A DNA stretch of 64,000 nt from Nitrosospira sp. Is2 (GTDB taxonomy: Bacteria > Pseudomonadota > Gammaproteobacteria > Burkholderiales > Nitrosomonadaceae), in the NCBI RefSeq assembly GCF_033095785.1, contig NZ_CP137134.1:2914001-2978000 (forward strand), given 5' to 3'. Under the pieces are notes generated by a model. It was not told the DNA's origin, ran no database searches, and saw only the letters and a list, made by a program, of their open reading frames with translations. This document shows positions 8,831-17,371 of this stretch, piece by piece; the first letter of the stretch is position 1, and each line of letters opens with the position of its first letter. Made by a program: the position numbers and the translations under genes.

Positions 8831-10204
8831 ATGCGAAGTCTCAATGAACGTCAAAAACTGATTGATGTGCTGGAACGGGCTGCGCAGCCTCTTCAAGGCG
8901 CAGGCAATGATTTCCTTGCGTTGATCAACGCCGCAAAAAATAAAAAGTTCGTTTTGCTCGGCGAAGCGACGCATGGCACGGCGGAGTTTTATCGGATCCG
9001 CGCTGAAATTACCCAGTCCCTCATCGTTGAAGAGGGGTTCGACGCAGTCGCGGTCGAGGCCGACTGGCCGGACGCGTACCGGGTTAACCGTTACGTATTC
9101 GGCAGCTCCGATGATGCGGAAGCTGATGCGGCTCTGTCGAATTTTGAACGCTTTCCTGTGTGGATGTGGCGCAATACCGAAGTACTGGCCTTCGTTACCT
9201 GGCTGCGCAGTTACAACCAGCAAACGAAAAAATTTAAAGATCGAATGGAATCTGCTGCGGAACCTATAGGGTTTTATGGCCTTGATTTGTACAGCATGAC
9301 AACCTCGATGAGCGCGGTCCTGGCCTACCTCGAAAGAATCGATCCGCAGGAGGCCGCGGCGGCCCGTGCGCGTTATGGCTGTTTTGGCCAGTTCATTGCG
9401 AATCCCCAGGCTTACGGATATGCAATCGCATCCGGCAGATGGGATTCATGCGAACGGGAAGTGATCACCCAGCTCGTTCAGTTGCAACGCAAGGGTCGAC
9501 TCTATGTTAAAAGGGATGGCGCTTTTGCCGGAAACGAGTATTTTTCAGCGCAGCAGAATGCCGAGCTGGTAAAAAATGCCGAGGAATACTACCGCGCCAT
9601 GTTCAGGGGACGCCCGAACACATGGAACCTGCGTGATAACCATATGTTTGAAACGCTGGAGAAACTTTCGAATTATCTGGAAACCCGGCTGGGACGGCCC
9701 TCCCGGGTGATTGTCTGGGCACATAATTCCCATCTCGGCAATGCTGAGGCGACCGATATGGGGCGACGCGGCGAGTTCAATATCGGCCAGCTGATCAGAG
9801 AAAAGTATGGGGCCGAGGCGCTTCATGTCGGGTTTTCCACCAGCCGCGGCGAGGTGACAGCAGCAACGGATTGGGATGGGCCGGCGGAAACCAAGAAGAT
9901 CCGGGATCCATTGCCGGACAGTTACGAAGACGTCTTCTCCCAACTCGAAAAAAAACGTTTCTTTTTGGACCTTCGCGCCCCGCGTGAAGCTGTTGGGCTG
10001 TTAAGCGACGAAAGGCTGCAGCGGGCGATAGGGGTTATCTACCGCCCCGAGACCGAGCGCGTCAGCCACTACTTCTATTCCTCCCTGCCACGGCAATTTG
10101 ACTTCATGATCCATATCGATAGAACGGAAGCTGTGCAGCCGCTTCCGTCTTTCGTCCATGAAAGAGCGGGCGAAATTGACGAAACCTATCCGTCCGGTTT
10201 GTAA
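8831..10204 (+). CDS. Erythromycin esterase family protein
   Basis: 457-residue protein of the EreA/succinoglycan-biosynthesis-like family. Typical motifs are LLGEATHGTAEFYRIRAEI near the N-terminus, VAVEADWPDAYRVNRYV, RDNHMFETLEKL and IVWAHNSHLGNAEATDMGRR, which carry the conserved catalytic His and Glu residues. The longest frame opens at 8747 inside the hydrolase gene, but ATG 8831 begins homologous sequence and has GGAG about 11 bases upstream, so I chose it. The gene starts 25 bases after the hydrolase and is probably co-transcribed. Environmental members mostly have unknown substrates; macrolide resistance should not be assumed. Confidence 0.85.
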   Translation: MRSLNERQKLIDVLERAAQPLQGAGNDFLALINAAKNKKFVLLGEATHGTAEFYRIRAEITQSLIVEEGFDAVAVEADWPDAYRVNRYVFGSSDDAEADAALSNFERFPVWMWRNTEVLAFVTWLRSYNQQTKKFKDRMESAAEPIGFYGLDLYSMTTSMSAVLAYLERIDPQEAAAARARYGCFGQFIANPQAYGYAIASGRWDSCEREVITQLVQLQRKGRLYVKRDGAFAGNEYFSAQQNAELVKNAEEYYRAMFRGRPNTWNLRDNHMFETLEKLSNYLETRLGRPSRVIVWAHNSHLGNAEATDMGRRGEFNIGQLIREKYGAEALHVGFSTSRGEVTAATDWDGPAETKKIRDPLPDSYEDVFSQLEKKRFFLDLRAPREAVGLLSDERLQRAIGVIYRPETERVSHYFYSSLPRQFDFMIHIDRTEAVQPLPSFVHERAGEIDETYPSGL

Positions 10205-10501
10205 ATCTACCGACAATGCGGCGGCCGGCTGCCTGATGAACGCTATGCTCAAGGGAAACTCGCCCGGTTGGGCCTGGCAGCCATACGCGTTATTGGCTCT
10301 GGACTCTTCCACTCTTATTCGAACGACCGTGGGACGGTTCCGTCCGTGTCGAATCTCGAAGGCCAATTGCGATCTAGGATGGATATTCTTGCTTTCCGAA
10401 TAATGTTATCTATATTTCAGAAATAGCTGCAAAACGTCCTTGCCAGCGCTACATCTGCCAAGCTCAAGCGCATGACCATACATTATGAGATGGGAGAGAA
10501 A

Positions 10502-11275
10502 ATGAATAAAGTAAATAATCTTATGATCGCAGCAATCCTGTTTTACGCCGGGACTGCCTGGGCCGAGCATCGTGAAGGCCATGTTGACTCTCCAAATCGT
10601 GCCGTAAATATTACCTTAGGTAGTACCGGTGTGGCGCTGGATGTTGCTGCATTGCGCGCGATCCGCAAGCTGGTTGGCCAGGCAATCTCCGTCGATACCG
10701 TAGACACCTTTTCCGTCTATAGTCCCAGGGTCGGCGGGCCTGTACCGATAGAAGGCGGCCTGATTGCGTGCGCAGAAGCTGGTTTCGCCTCGACGCCGCA
10801 CAACTTCACCCATTTCGTCGACCGATTGCGGGACATTCGCCCTAAGGCAGGGACCTTCCTCAATGTGGAACTCACGGATCAGTGCAAGGCCATTGATGCC
10901 GGTATGCCTCTTGCGTGCGGTGGAATTGCGGGCACGGCATGCACCGATGCGAAGCAGTATTGCGACTTCGGTAAGGGCAAATGCAAAATGCCTGACGCGC
11001 AAGGCATGTGCAAGACCAAGCCCACCATTTGCACGCGAGAATTTCGGCCGGTTTGCGGGTGTGATGGGAAAACCTACGGGAACGCATGCACCGCGGCAGC
11101 AGCGGGAGTTTCTGTCGAGTATGAGGGCGAATGCAGAAAACCGGAACAGCAAGCTTGCGGCGGTATCGCCGGCATTCGGTGCCCGCAGGGGAAGGTTTGT
11201 GTGGATGATCCCGCGGACGACTGCGACCCTAAACGCGGCGGCGCCGACTGTCCGGGGATATGCGAGGGTCGATAG
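10502..11275 (+). CDS. Secreted Kazal-type protease-inhibitor domain protein
   Basis: 257-residue exported protein. The start at 10502 follows GGGAGAG and gives a clean signal peptide (NNLMIAAILFYAGTAWA, cleavage near residue 21). The mature N-terminal half is unrecognised. The C-terminal half is Cys-rich: an AC-type repeat (ACGGIAGTACTDAKQYCDF, echoed near the end by ACGGIAGIRCPQGKVC) flanks a Kazal domain at about 176-211 with the hallmark PVCGCDGKTYGNAC. Kazal domains inhibit serine proteases; bacterial examples are periplasmic or extracellular. It may protect the cell from its own or predators' proteases (inference). Confidence 0.82.
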   Translation: MNKVNNLMIAAILFYAGTAWAEHREGHVDSPNRAVNITLGSTGVALDVAALRAIRKLVGQAISVDTVDTFSVYSPRVGGPVPIEGGLIACAEAGFASTPHNFTHFVDRLRDIRPKAGTFLNVELTDQCKAIDAGMPLACGGIAGTACTDAKQYCDFGKGKCKMPDAQGMCKTKPTICTREFRPVCGCDGKTYGNACTAAAAGVSVEYEGECRKPEQQACGGIAGIRCPQGKVCVDDPADDCDPKRGGADCPGICEGR

Positions 11276-11392
11276 TTGGTAAGCGGATGCTGCCCTGTGG
11301 TTCCCACGTTTTCGTCAACATAAATGTTAAATAGCGCACAGAGATGACCGTGATGCGGTGTTAAAAATCCGTGGCTTCAACCGTTAGAGAAA

Positions 11393-11740
11393 ATGTGCAG
11401 CTGGCCTCAGCAGTGCCGCACACCCGATCAACTAATAATTAAAGGCGCAATTTTGGATAGCAGGTCCTCAAGCAAACCCGACGTAAGGGTTAAAAAAAGC
11501 AAGCTAAGCAGCAACGGCAGTGTTGAACAAATCCATGAGTCGATGTCAAGCGGGTTAATAGCGGCGCCGTCTCCTGTCACAGTCAGGCTGGAACGTAGAA
11601 AGGGCCATCAAATGATTTCCACCGCAACTTATTACCGGGCTGAGCGGCGGCGTTCTTATGGTTATGCACCTGATGAAACCGACGATTGGCTCGTGGGTGA
11701 AGTCGAAGCAGATGGTGGGCTAACGGAAGGGGATGTGTGA
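11393..11740 (+). CDS. Small DUF2934-like protein
   Basis: 115-residue frame just before the first hsp20 gene. The N-terminal 70 residues are low-complexity, basic and unrecognised. The C-terminal part (TYYRAERRRSYGYAPDETD then DWLVGEVEADG) resembles the short DUF2934 motif, normally AYYRAERRGF...DDWLEAE. The start is uncertain: ATG 11393 has only a weak purine stretch upstream, and in-frame ATGs at 11543 and 11612 would also keep the motif. DUF2934 proteins often neighbour stress genes, which fits the next four genes. Confidence 0.5.
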   Translation: MCSWPQQCRTPDQLIIKGAILDSRSSSKPDVRVKKSKLSSNGSVEQIHESMSSGLIAAPSPVTVRLERRKGHQMISTATYYRAERRRSYGYAPDETDDWLVGEVEADGGLTEGDV

Positions 11741-11830
11741 CAACCCGGCGTTCCGCCAGTTGGCCCCGTCTGAGCAATCCGTAACTGGTGAGGTACGCAA
11801 ATGTAATTTTTCTTTAAAGGAGAAAACAGC

Positions 11831-12286
11831 ATGGCAAATATTGTTCGCCGTTCCCCTACTCTAGGTGATATCGCCCGCTATGACCCGTTCGCCAATATTG
11901 ATGACTTGTTCAGGAGTTTTGGCATGCGCCCGTTGTCGATCGAGGGTGAGGCTCCGACAATCAAGGTCGATATAACCGAAGACGACAAGGCCTATAAGGT
12001 GCGAGCGGAAATCCCGGGTGTGAAGAAAGAAGACGTCAAGGTGCAGGTCGAAGGAAATCGGGTTACGATCAGTTGCGAGACCAAGCAGGAAAAAGAGGAA
12101 AAAGAGGAAAAAGAAGGCGAAAGAACAATTGCCCGTGAAATTTACCAAGGATCGAGCTACCGGAGCTTCACGCTGGCGAGCGAGGTGGATGAGACCAAGG
12201 CCGAGGCAAAATATGAGAATGGCATACTAGAGCTGACGCTTCCAAAGAAGGAGGGGACAAGCGCCAGACGGATTGAGGTCAAGTAG
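11831..12286 (+). CDS. Small heat-shock protein Hsp20 (alpha-crystallin family)
   Basis: ATP-independent holdase chaperone of 151 aa in the cytoplasm. The alpha-crystallin domain spans about residues 45-150: IKVDITEDDKAYKVRAEIPG opens it, and the C-terminal ENGILELTLPKKEG is the classic strand-9 motif. A charged insertion with repeated KEEKE units (about residues 79-97) lies in the dimerisation loop. AAAGGAG precedes the ATG. A second, diverged hsp20 lies 1 kb downstream, so this is a small-heat-shock block. Confidence 0.93.
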   Translation: MANIVRRSPTLGDIARYDPFANIDDLFRSFGMRPLSIEGEAPTIKVDITEDDKAYKVRAEIPGVKKEDVKVQVEGNRVTISCETKQEKEEKEEKEGERTIAREIYQGSSYRSFTLASEVDETKAEAKYENGILELTLPKKEGTSARRIEVK

Positions 12287-12631
12287 CGCTAATAAATCCT
12301 AAATGCGGGGAGCGAGGTACAGCAGGTTTATCATTGTTTCCAACGGTTCAGCCTGCTGCAACTTGCGCCCTTCAAGTGCTGACTCGGTGGTCTTATGGAT
12401 TAACCGAGTCCGCCTTAAAGCAATCGTATTCCGATTATCTTCCGCTTCAGAGGCAAGGTGAACTGTGAGTCGCCCGTTGGGTGCCAAACTGATAATTGCG
12501 GTTCTCCGACTTCAAGCGCTTGATTTTAACTGCCTGTACAGGCAGACGACAGGCACTCAAGGCCCGTCCCATAGCTGCCCGAGTACTTTTATCGCCTGTA
12601 TCCGAACGTGTAACCCTTAGTGGAGAGCATT
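12287..12631. other. Intergenic region between hsp20 and CBS genes
   Basis: About 345 bases without a recognisable gene; a 62-codon frame on the minus strand has no family resemblance. The one striking element is a perfect 16-base palindrome at 12530-12545, listed separately, about 90 bases before the CBS gene. Confidence 0.4.
12530..12545. promoter_or_regulatory. Perfect 16-bp palindrome, possible operator
   Basis: The sequence CTGCCTGTACAGGCAG is its own reverse complement. It fits CTG-N10-CAG, the outline of a LexA box, but the spacer is GC-rich, unlike true LexA sites. It lies 87-102 bases before the CBS gene start, where an operator for that gene would be expected. The regulator is unknown. 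Confidence 0.4.
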
Positions 12632-13081
12632 ATGCCTATCGGTGAAGTTTGTAACCGCAACGTGATCATTTCGGGCCGGGAGGATACTGTCGCGGATGCA
12701 GCCAAACTCATGCGCGAGCATCACGTTGGCGATGTGGTCGTTGTTGATGACCGTGACGGTCGGCGGTTCCCAGTCGGAATTGTTACCGACCGGGATCTGG
12801 TGGTAGAGATCATGGCGACCGAGCTCGACCAGAAGGTCATTACGGTTGGCGATATCATGTTTGAGGAACTGGTTACGGTGAAGGAAAGCGTAGGTGTATT
12901 CGAGGCGATCCAATACATGCGCAGTAAGGCCGTCAGGCGCCTCCCTGTAGTGGATGAAAGTGGCGCCCTAGTGGGCCTGTTGACACTGGACGACTTGCTG
13001 GAACTGTTGGCGGAAGAGTTTTTGGCGATTTCGAAACTGGTTACATATCAACGCCAAAAGGAAACGCAGCGACGGCCCTAG
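12632..13081 (+). CDS. CBS-domain pair protein
   Basis: 149-residue protein made of two CBS motifs forming one Bateman module (first about 8-65, second about 73-135). Typical strings are VVVVDDRDGRRFPVGIVTDRDLV and LPVVDESGALVGLLTLDDLL. Such free-standing modules bind adenine nucleotides and usually sense energy state. ATG 12632 has TGGAGA upstream and is preferred to the GTG at 12620. It is bracketed by two hsp20 genes and has a probable terminator at 13151-13176. A second CBS-pair protein lies at 61900. Confidence 0.9.
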   Translation: MPIGEVCNRNVIISGREDTVADAAKLMREHHVGDVVVVDDRDGRRFPVGIVTDRDLVVEIMATELDQKVITVGDIMFEELVTVKESVGVFEAIQYMRSKAVRRLPVVDESGALVGLLTLDDLLELLAEEFLAISKLVTYQRQKETQRRP

Positions 13082-13150
13082 AATGCGTACGTCCTGCTCC
13101 GTACTTCCCGTGACCATAGCCCGCTTTGTACCGGGCGGAGAATCACGGGT

Positions 13151-13176
13151 CTGTGCCGTCCCCGGCAGAGTTTTTT
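13151..13176 (+). terminator. Rho-independent terminator after the CBS gene
   Basis: An 8-base stem (CTGTGCCG with CGGCAGAG, one G-G mismatch) around a TCCC loop is followed directly by TTTTTT. It ends the CBS transcript before the second hsp20 gene. Confidence 0.65.
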
Positions 13177-13238
13177 CTGGTCATGCGATTTTCCAAGGGG
13201 CGCGGCGGTTTGTTTAAAAACGATAAAGGAGCTTGCTC

Positions 13239-13748
13239 ATGTTGGATTCATTAAAACAGGCTAAGAAAAATCTCAGCCGAGGGTTAAACCGGACATTGGA
13301 TCACATCGCGGAAGGATGGCGCGAACTGGTCCATCGCAGCAGCGATGCGTTAACCCACTTTACCCACGGTAAGCGTGAGGTAGCCACGGCAGCAGATCGG
13401 TATCCGGTTTTTCCAAACTGGAGCCTGCTTGCAGGAGAGGTCGAGGAAACGGATAAAGAGATTGTAGTGCGAGTAGAGGCGCCAGGCATGGAAAAGGAGG
13501 ACTTTGAGGTTACGGTCGACGGCAATATGCTTTATCTCAAAGGTGAAAAGCGCTTCGAGCGGGCTACCAACGACAGCACTTATCATATGATGGAGCGCGC
13601 ATACGGGTGGTTTCAACGCGCCATTCCGCTACCGGGCGAGGTGCCAGGGGACAAAGCGGAGGCGAGCTACACGAATGGCGTGTTGACGGTTCGGCTGCCA
13701 AAGCTTGAAGGCGTGAAAGGCCGGATAATTCCATTATTTGACAAATAG
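13239..13748 (+). CDS. Second Hsp20 family protein
   Basis: 169-residue small heat-shock protein, clearly diverged from the one at 11831. A basic N-terminal arm (DSLKQAKKNLSRGLNRTLD) precedes the alpha-crystallin domain, which runs from about EEVEETDKEIVVRVEAPGM-like sequence near residue 65 to TNGVLTVRLPKLEG near the end. AAAGGAG is 7 bases before ATG 13239; the TTG at 13233 is a less likely start. The stop lies 15 bases before the PEBP-family gene, so the two may share a transcript. Confidence 0.9.
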   Translation: MLDSLKQAKKNLSRGLNRTLDHIAEGWRELVHRSSDALTHFTHGKREVATAADRYPVFPNWSLLAGEVEETDKEIVVRVEAPGMEKEDFEVTVDGNMLYLKGEKRFERATNDSTYHMMERAYGWFQRAIPLPGEVPGDKAEASYTNGVLTVRLPKLEGVKGRIIPLFDK

Positions 13749-13763
13749 CAAATAGCGTTCGTG

Positions 13764-14384
13764 ATGAGCACAAGGCTGAGTTACTACTTGCAGGCACGAG
13801 TTGCTGTCCTGTCGGTAATCGCTCTCGTCTGCTGCGTGGCTGAAGCGGCGGAAAGCAACCCGCTTCGAGACCGGCAGGAAACAAAGCAGAAAAAGGAGAA
13901 AACATTCATGCCCATGAGCATCATATCTTCCTCGTTTCCTCACAATGGCGTCATCCCGACCCGCCATACTTGCGAGGGGCACGATGCGTCACCAGAGTTG
14001 CTCTTGACAGACGTTCCTGCCGGCACAAAAAGTCTGGCTTTAATCGTGGATGACCCCGACGCTCCTGATCCCGCTGCGCCCAAGAGAGTGTGGGTGCATT
14101 GGGTGTTGTACAATATTTTACCTACCAGCAGCGGATTGCCCGAGGGAATCGCAACAGAGGACCTGCCGCCCGGAACGCAGGAGGGCCTCAACGACTGGCA
14201 GCGGACGGGCTATGGCGGGCCCTGTCCACCAATAGGTAATCACCGATATTTTTTCAAGCTTTACGCGCTCGACACCGTGTTGCCGGATTTGAAGCGACCG
14301 ACCAAGGCAAAGCTGGAGGAGGCGATGCGAGGTCATATTATAGCAACGGCCGAACTGATCGGACTCTATCAGAAGCAGCATTAG
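13764..14384 (+). CDS. YbhB/YbcL-type phosphatidylethanolamine-binding (Raf kinase inhibitor-like) protein, exported
   Basis: 206-residue protein. Residues about 10-30 are hydrophobic and end in CCVAEAAES, a probable signal peptide, so it is likely periplasmic, unlike many cytoplasmic YbhB proteins. The PEBP fold follows: LIVDDPDAPDP is the anion-pocket motif, and RVWVHWVLYNI and YGGPCPPIGNHRYFFKLYALD are the other hallmark segments. A second ATG (MPMSIISSSF) with AAAAAGGAG upstream, at about 13909, begins the conserved domain directly and could give a cytoplasmic form. Ligand and function are unknown. Confidence 0.88.
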   Translation: MSTRLSYYLQARVAVLSVIALVCCVAEAAESNPLRDRQETKQKKEKTFMPMSIISSSFPHNGVIPTRHTCEGHDASPELLLTDVPAGTKSLALIVDDPDAPDPAAPKRVWVHWVLYNILPTSSGLPEGIATEDLPPGTQEGLNDWQRTGYGGPCPPIGNHRYFFKLYALDTVLPDLKRPTKAKLEEAMRGHIIATAELIGLYQKQH

Positions 14385-14417
14385 CATTGATCAGGTTTAT
14401 GGCGGGAACGGGTGCAA

Positions 14418-15455
14418 ATGGCCGATCTGGTGGTGGCGACAAAAGAGGGTCTGTTTTGCGTGCCAGGGAAGTTTTACATCGACCCGTGGCTACCAGTCGA
14501 GCGAGCCATTGTCACACACGCGCATGCGGACCATGCGCGCCCTGGTCACGCTCATTATCTTACTGCGTCGCCAGGCGCGGAGGTCCTCAAATCCCGGCTA
14601 GGCAACATCACGCTCGAGGCGCTGCCGTACGGCAAGAAAATTATCCACAATGGGGTAACGGTTTCCCTTCATCCGGCCGGTCACGTTCTGGGTTCCGCGC
14701 AGGTGCGTCTGGAATATCGGGGCGAAGTATGGGTTGCTTCGGGCGATTACAAACTGGAGCCCGATGGCACCTGTGACGCCTTTGAGCCTGTCGCCTGCGA
14801 TACATTTATTACCGAATCGACTTTCGGTCTGCCGATTTACCGCTGGGATGCTCAAATAACGGTTTTTGACGATATTTGCCGGTGGTGGCGGCGCAATGCC
14901 GAAGAAGGGCGCACGAGCGTGCTGTTTTGCTACGCTTTCGGGAAAGCGCAACGTATCTTGAATGGTATCGACAGTACCATCGGTCCGATCATCTGCCATG
15001 GCGCTACTGCTACACTCAACCGTGTTTATCGCGAGAGCGGCGTGGCGTTGCCCTCCACGCTGAGCGTGCATGATGTAAGCGCAAAGGAAGTTTTTCGCAA
15101 GGCGCTGGTAATTGCACCCCCCTCAGCCGCGGGCTCCCCCTGGATGCGGCGGTTCGGCGACTATAGCGACGCTTTTTGAAGCGGATGGATGCTATTACGC
15201 GGAGCCCGGCGGCGCCGCGCGGTGGATCGGGGCTTCGTCCTTTCCGACCACGCAGACTGGCCGGGTTTAATGCATGCGATTGGGGCGACCGGCGCAACGC
15301 GTGTGATTGTCACGCATGGTCATGTTGACGTTATGGTGCGCTGGCTGCTGGAAAGGGGGTTGGACGCCAGCGCTTTTAGTACCGAGTATGGCACAGACGA
15401 AGATGATAATGTCGCCCTGAACGAAGCCATTGCGTTCAAGGAAAGCCATGCGTGA
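14418..15455 (+). pseudogene. Ligase-associated DNA exonuclease (MBL/beta-CASP) interrupted by an in-frame TGA
   Basis: Metallo-beta-lactamase nuclease of the ligase-associated DNA damage response set. The metal motif THAHADHARPGH lies near residue 35, and GHVLGSAQVRLEY and SGDYKLEPDGTCD follow. Reading is open to a TGA at 15177-15179, after RFGDYSDAF. The same frame continues at once with SGWMLLRGARRRRAVDRG and the essential SDHADWPGL motif to 15455, so the break is a single stop codon and not a frameshift. Full length would be about 345 residues, normal for the family. The stop removes the C-terminal histidine motif. Its end overlaps the DNA ligase gene by 8 bases, the usual pairing. Confidence 0.85.
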
Positions 15456-17079
15456 ATTTGCTCGACTTTATGGTGACCTGGATGCGACAACTTCAACTTC
15501 CCGCAAGCTCGACGCCTTAAAAAAATATTTCAATGCCAGTGAGTCCGCGAACGCCGCCTGGGCAGTTTATTTTCGAGCGGGGGGAAAACCGCGCCAAGCC
15601 GTTTCAACCAAGCTCTTGCGGCAGTTTTCAACGGAAATGTCTGGTATTTCGGAATGGCTTTTCGATGAATGCTATCTGGCGGTGGGGGATCTGGCGGAAG
15701 CAATTTCACTTATCCTGCCGCCACCGGAATATGAAAGTAACATAGGGCTCGCCGCGTGGATGGAAGAGCGTATCCTTCCATTGCGTGGCGAACAGCCCGA
15801 AAAAATCCGCGTCGCACTGTTCGATTATTGGCGTGGACTTGACAGGCAAGCGCGTTTTCTGTTGATCAAGTTGATAAGTGGGGGTTTCCGCGTCGGCGTA
15901 TCCAAGTTGCTGGTGATACGCGCACTTAGCGAACTCAGCGGTGTTGATCACAAAATCATCGCGCAGCGGATGATGGGATGGACGGATGGCCAGGTTCCAC
16001 CCATCGCAGAAAGCTACCAGAAGCTGATCACGGCGCAGCCGGCGTTTGAGCAGAATACCACGCAAGGGGGCCAACCTTATCCGTTTTTTCTATCCCATCC
16101 CTTGCAAACCAACCCGCGAACTCTGGGTGATATACGGTCGTGGCATGCCGAATGGAAGTATGACGGGATTCGCGCCCAATTGGTGCAACGCAGCCATCAA
16201 TGCTATCTGTGGTCGCGCGGGGAGGAGTTGATCACGGATCGTTTCCCTGAAATCGGAGGTATTTCTCTTCCGGATGGCACGGTCATCGACGGCGAAATTC
16301 TGATATGGAAAAACGGTAGATCCGGTTCTTTCGCTGACCTGCAAAGGCGGATCGGCCGCAAAACGTTGTCATCCAAAATATTGGATGAGCTTCCCGCAGT
16401 ACTCATTGCCTTCGATTTACTGGAGCATGAGGGCCGCGATATCCGGCACGTGGTTCAATTGGAGCGCCGCGCCCGGCTGGATGAGATTGTGCGGCGCCAC
16501 GGGACTTCCGTTTTGATGCTTTCCCCGCTGATCGATGCGCCCGATTGGCGGACGCTCGAAGTCATCCGGGATAGTTCCCGCGCGCGGGGCGTTGAAGGTC
16601 TGATGCTCAAATCGACTGGTGCGCAATATGGGGTGGGCCGCACCAAAGAGAGTGGTGCATGGTGGAAGTGGAAGCTCGATCCTTACACGGTAGATGCGGT
16701 GCTCGTTTACGCGCAGAAGGGGCACGGCCGACGCGCATCGCTTTATACAGATTACACGTTCGCGGTGTGGAGCGACAGCCCCGACAGCGGACGGAAACTT
16801 GTGCCGTTCGCGAAAGCGTATTCCGGCCTGACTGACCGTGAAATCGCCCAGGTGGATGCGGTAATTCGCAAGACCACCGTAGAGAAATTTGGCCCGGTTC
16901 GAAGTGTAACGCCTACGATGGTGTTCGAGATCGGATTTGAAGGGATTGCCAAATCATCACGCCATAAATCAGGTATCGCGGTTCGTTTTCCTCGCATGCT
17001 ACGCATGCGCGACGACAAAAAGATCGACCAAGCCGATACTCTGGATACCCTGAACGCAATGATAAAAAATCACGGATGA
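15448..17079 (+). CDS. ATP-dependent DNA ligase, ligase-associated DDR type
   Basis: 543-residue ATP-dependent ligase. An N-terminal DNA-binding domain (1 to about 205) is followed by the nucleotidyltransferase core with catalytic Lys237 in EWKYDGIRAQL (motif I), VIDGEILIW (motif III), EGLMLKS (motif IV) and WWKWKLDPYTVDAVL (motif V), then an OB domain. ATG 15448 overlaps the exonuclease end by 8 bases; the TTG at 15430 is less likely. In many proteobacteria this ligase travels with the exonuclease, an Lhr-type helicase and a phosphoesterase; only the first two are here. It is distinct from LigD at 33095. Confidence 0.92.
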   Translation: MREFARLYGDLDATTSTSRKLDALKKYFNASESANAAWAVYFRAGGKPRQAVSTKLLRQFSTEMSGISEWLFDECYLAVGDLAEAISLILPPPEYESNIGLAAWMEERILPLRGEQPEKIRVALFDYWRGLDRQARFLLIKLISGGFRVGVSKLLVIRALSELSGVDHKIIAQRMMGWTDGQVPPIAESYQKLITAQPAFEQNTTQGGQPYPFFLSHPLQTNPRTLGDIRSWHAEWKYDGIRAQLVQRSHQCYLWSRGEELITDRFPEIGGISLPDGTVIDGEILIWKNGRSGSFADLQRRIGRKTLSSKILDELPAVLIAFDLLEHEGRDIRHVVQLERRARLDEIVRRHGTSVLMLSPLIDAPDWRTLEVIRDSSRARGVEGLMLKSTGAQYGVGRTKESGAWWKWKLDPYTVDAVLVYAQKGHGRRASLYTDYTFAVWSDSPDSGRKLVPFAKAYSGLTDREIAQVDAVIRKTTVEKFGPVRSVTPTMVFEIGFEGIAKSSRHKSGIAVRFPRMLRMRDDKKIDQADTLDTLNAMIKNHG

Positions 17080-17371
17080 GGTTACCTGCGATTTCGTCCC
17101 ACGCTAGCGGCTTGCAACGTTATTTTTTTCTGACTTGGGCCTGCACCTGAACTTCTCTTCAAAGTTAATCCCATAACAACATGGTTAAGCAGTTGAGACA
17201 CGCAGCTGCGAATGTTCAGGGGGTACGATCCACGGATCCGCGAACAACCCATCGCCAAGCGGCGCGAAAGCACATTATATCGCCGCCTGGCGTCGTGCTG
17301 CGTCTGAACTATACTAAAAGGAGTATAGCTAAGGATGGCAAGCGGGTTAATCCCAGCTCTGCCAGGAGAAC
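17080..17371. other. Leader region of the N-ATPase operon
   Basis: 292 bases between the ligase and atpD. Frames on both strands (for example 17082-17645 minus) look like noise. It holds an inverted repeat at 17309-17328, listed separately, and the AGGAG ribosome site of atpD at 17364. Confidence 0.4.
17309..17328. promoter_or_regulatory. Inverted repeat before atpD
   Basis: CTATACT and AGTATAG, a perfect 7-base inverted repeat with a 6-base spacer, lie 44-63 bases before the atpD start. It could be an operator for the N-ATPase operon. No known regulator is recognised. Confidence 0.35.

Noticed and set aside
8831..10204. Macrolide resistance gene
   Set aside because: The family name is misleading; environmental members mostly lack shown macrolide activity and there is no resistance context.
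15177..15179. Selenocysteine codon in the exonuclease
   Set aside because: The family has no Cys at this place, and no SECIS-like hairpin was evident; a plain nonsense change is simpler.
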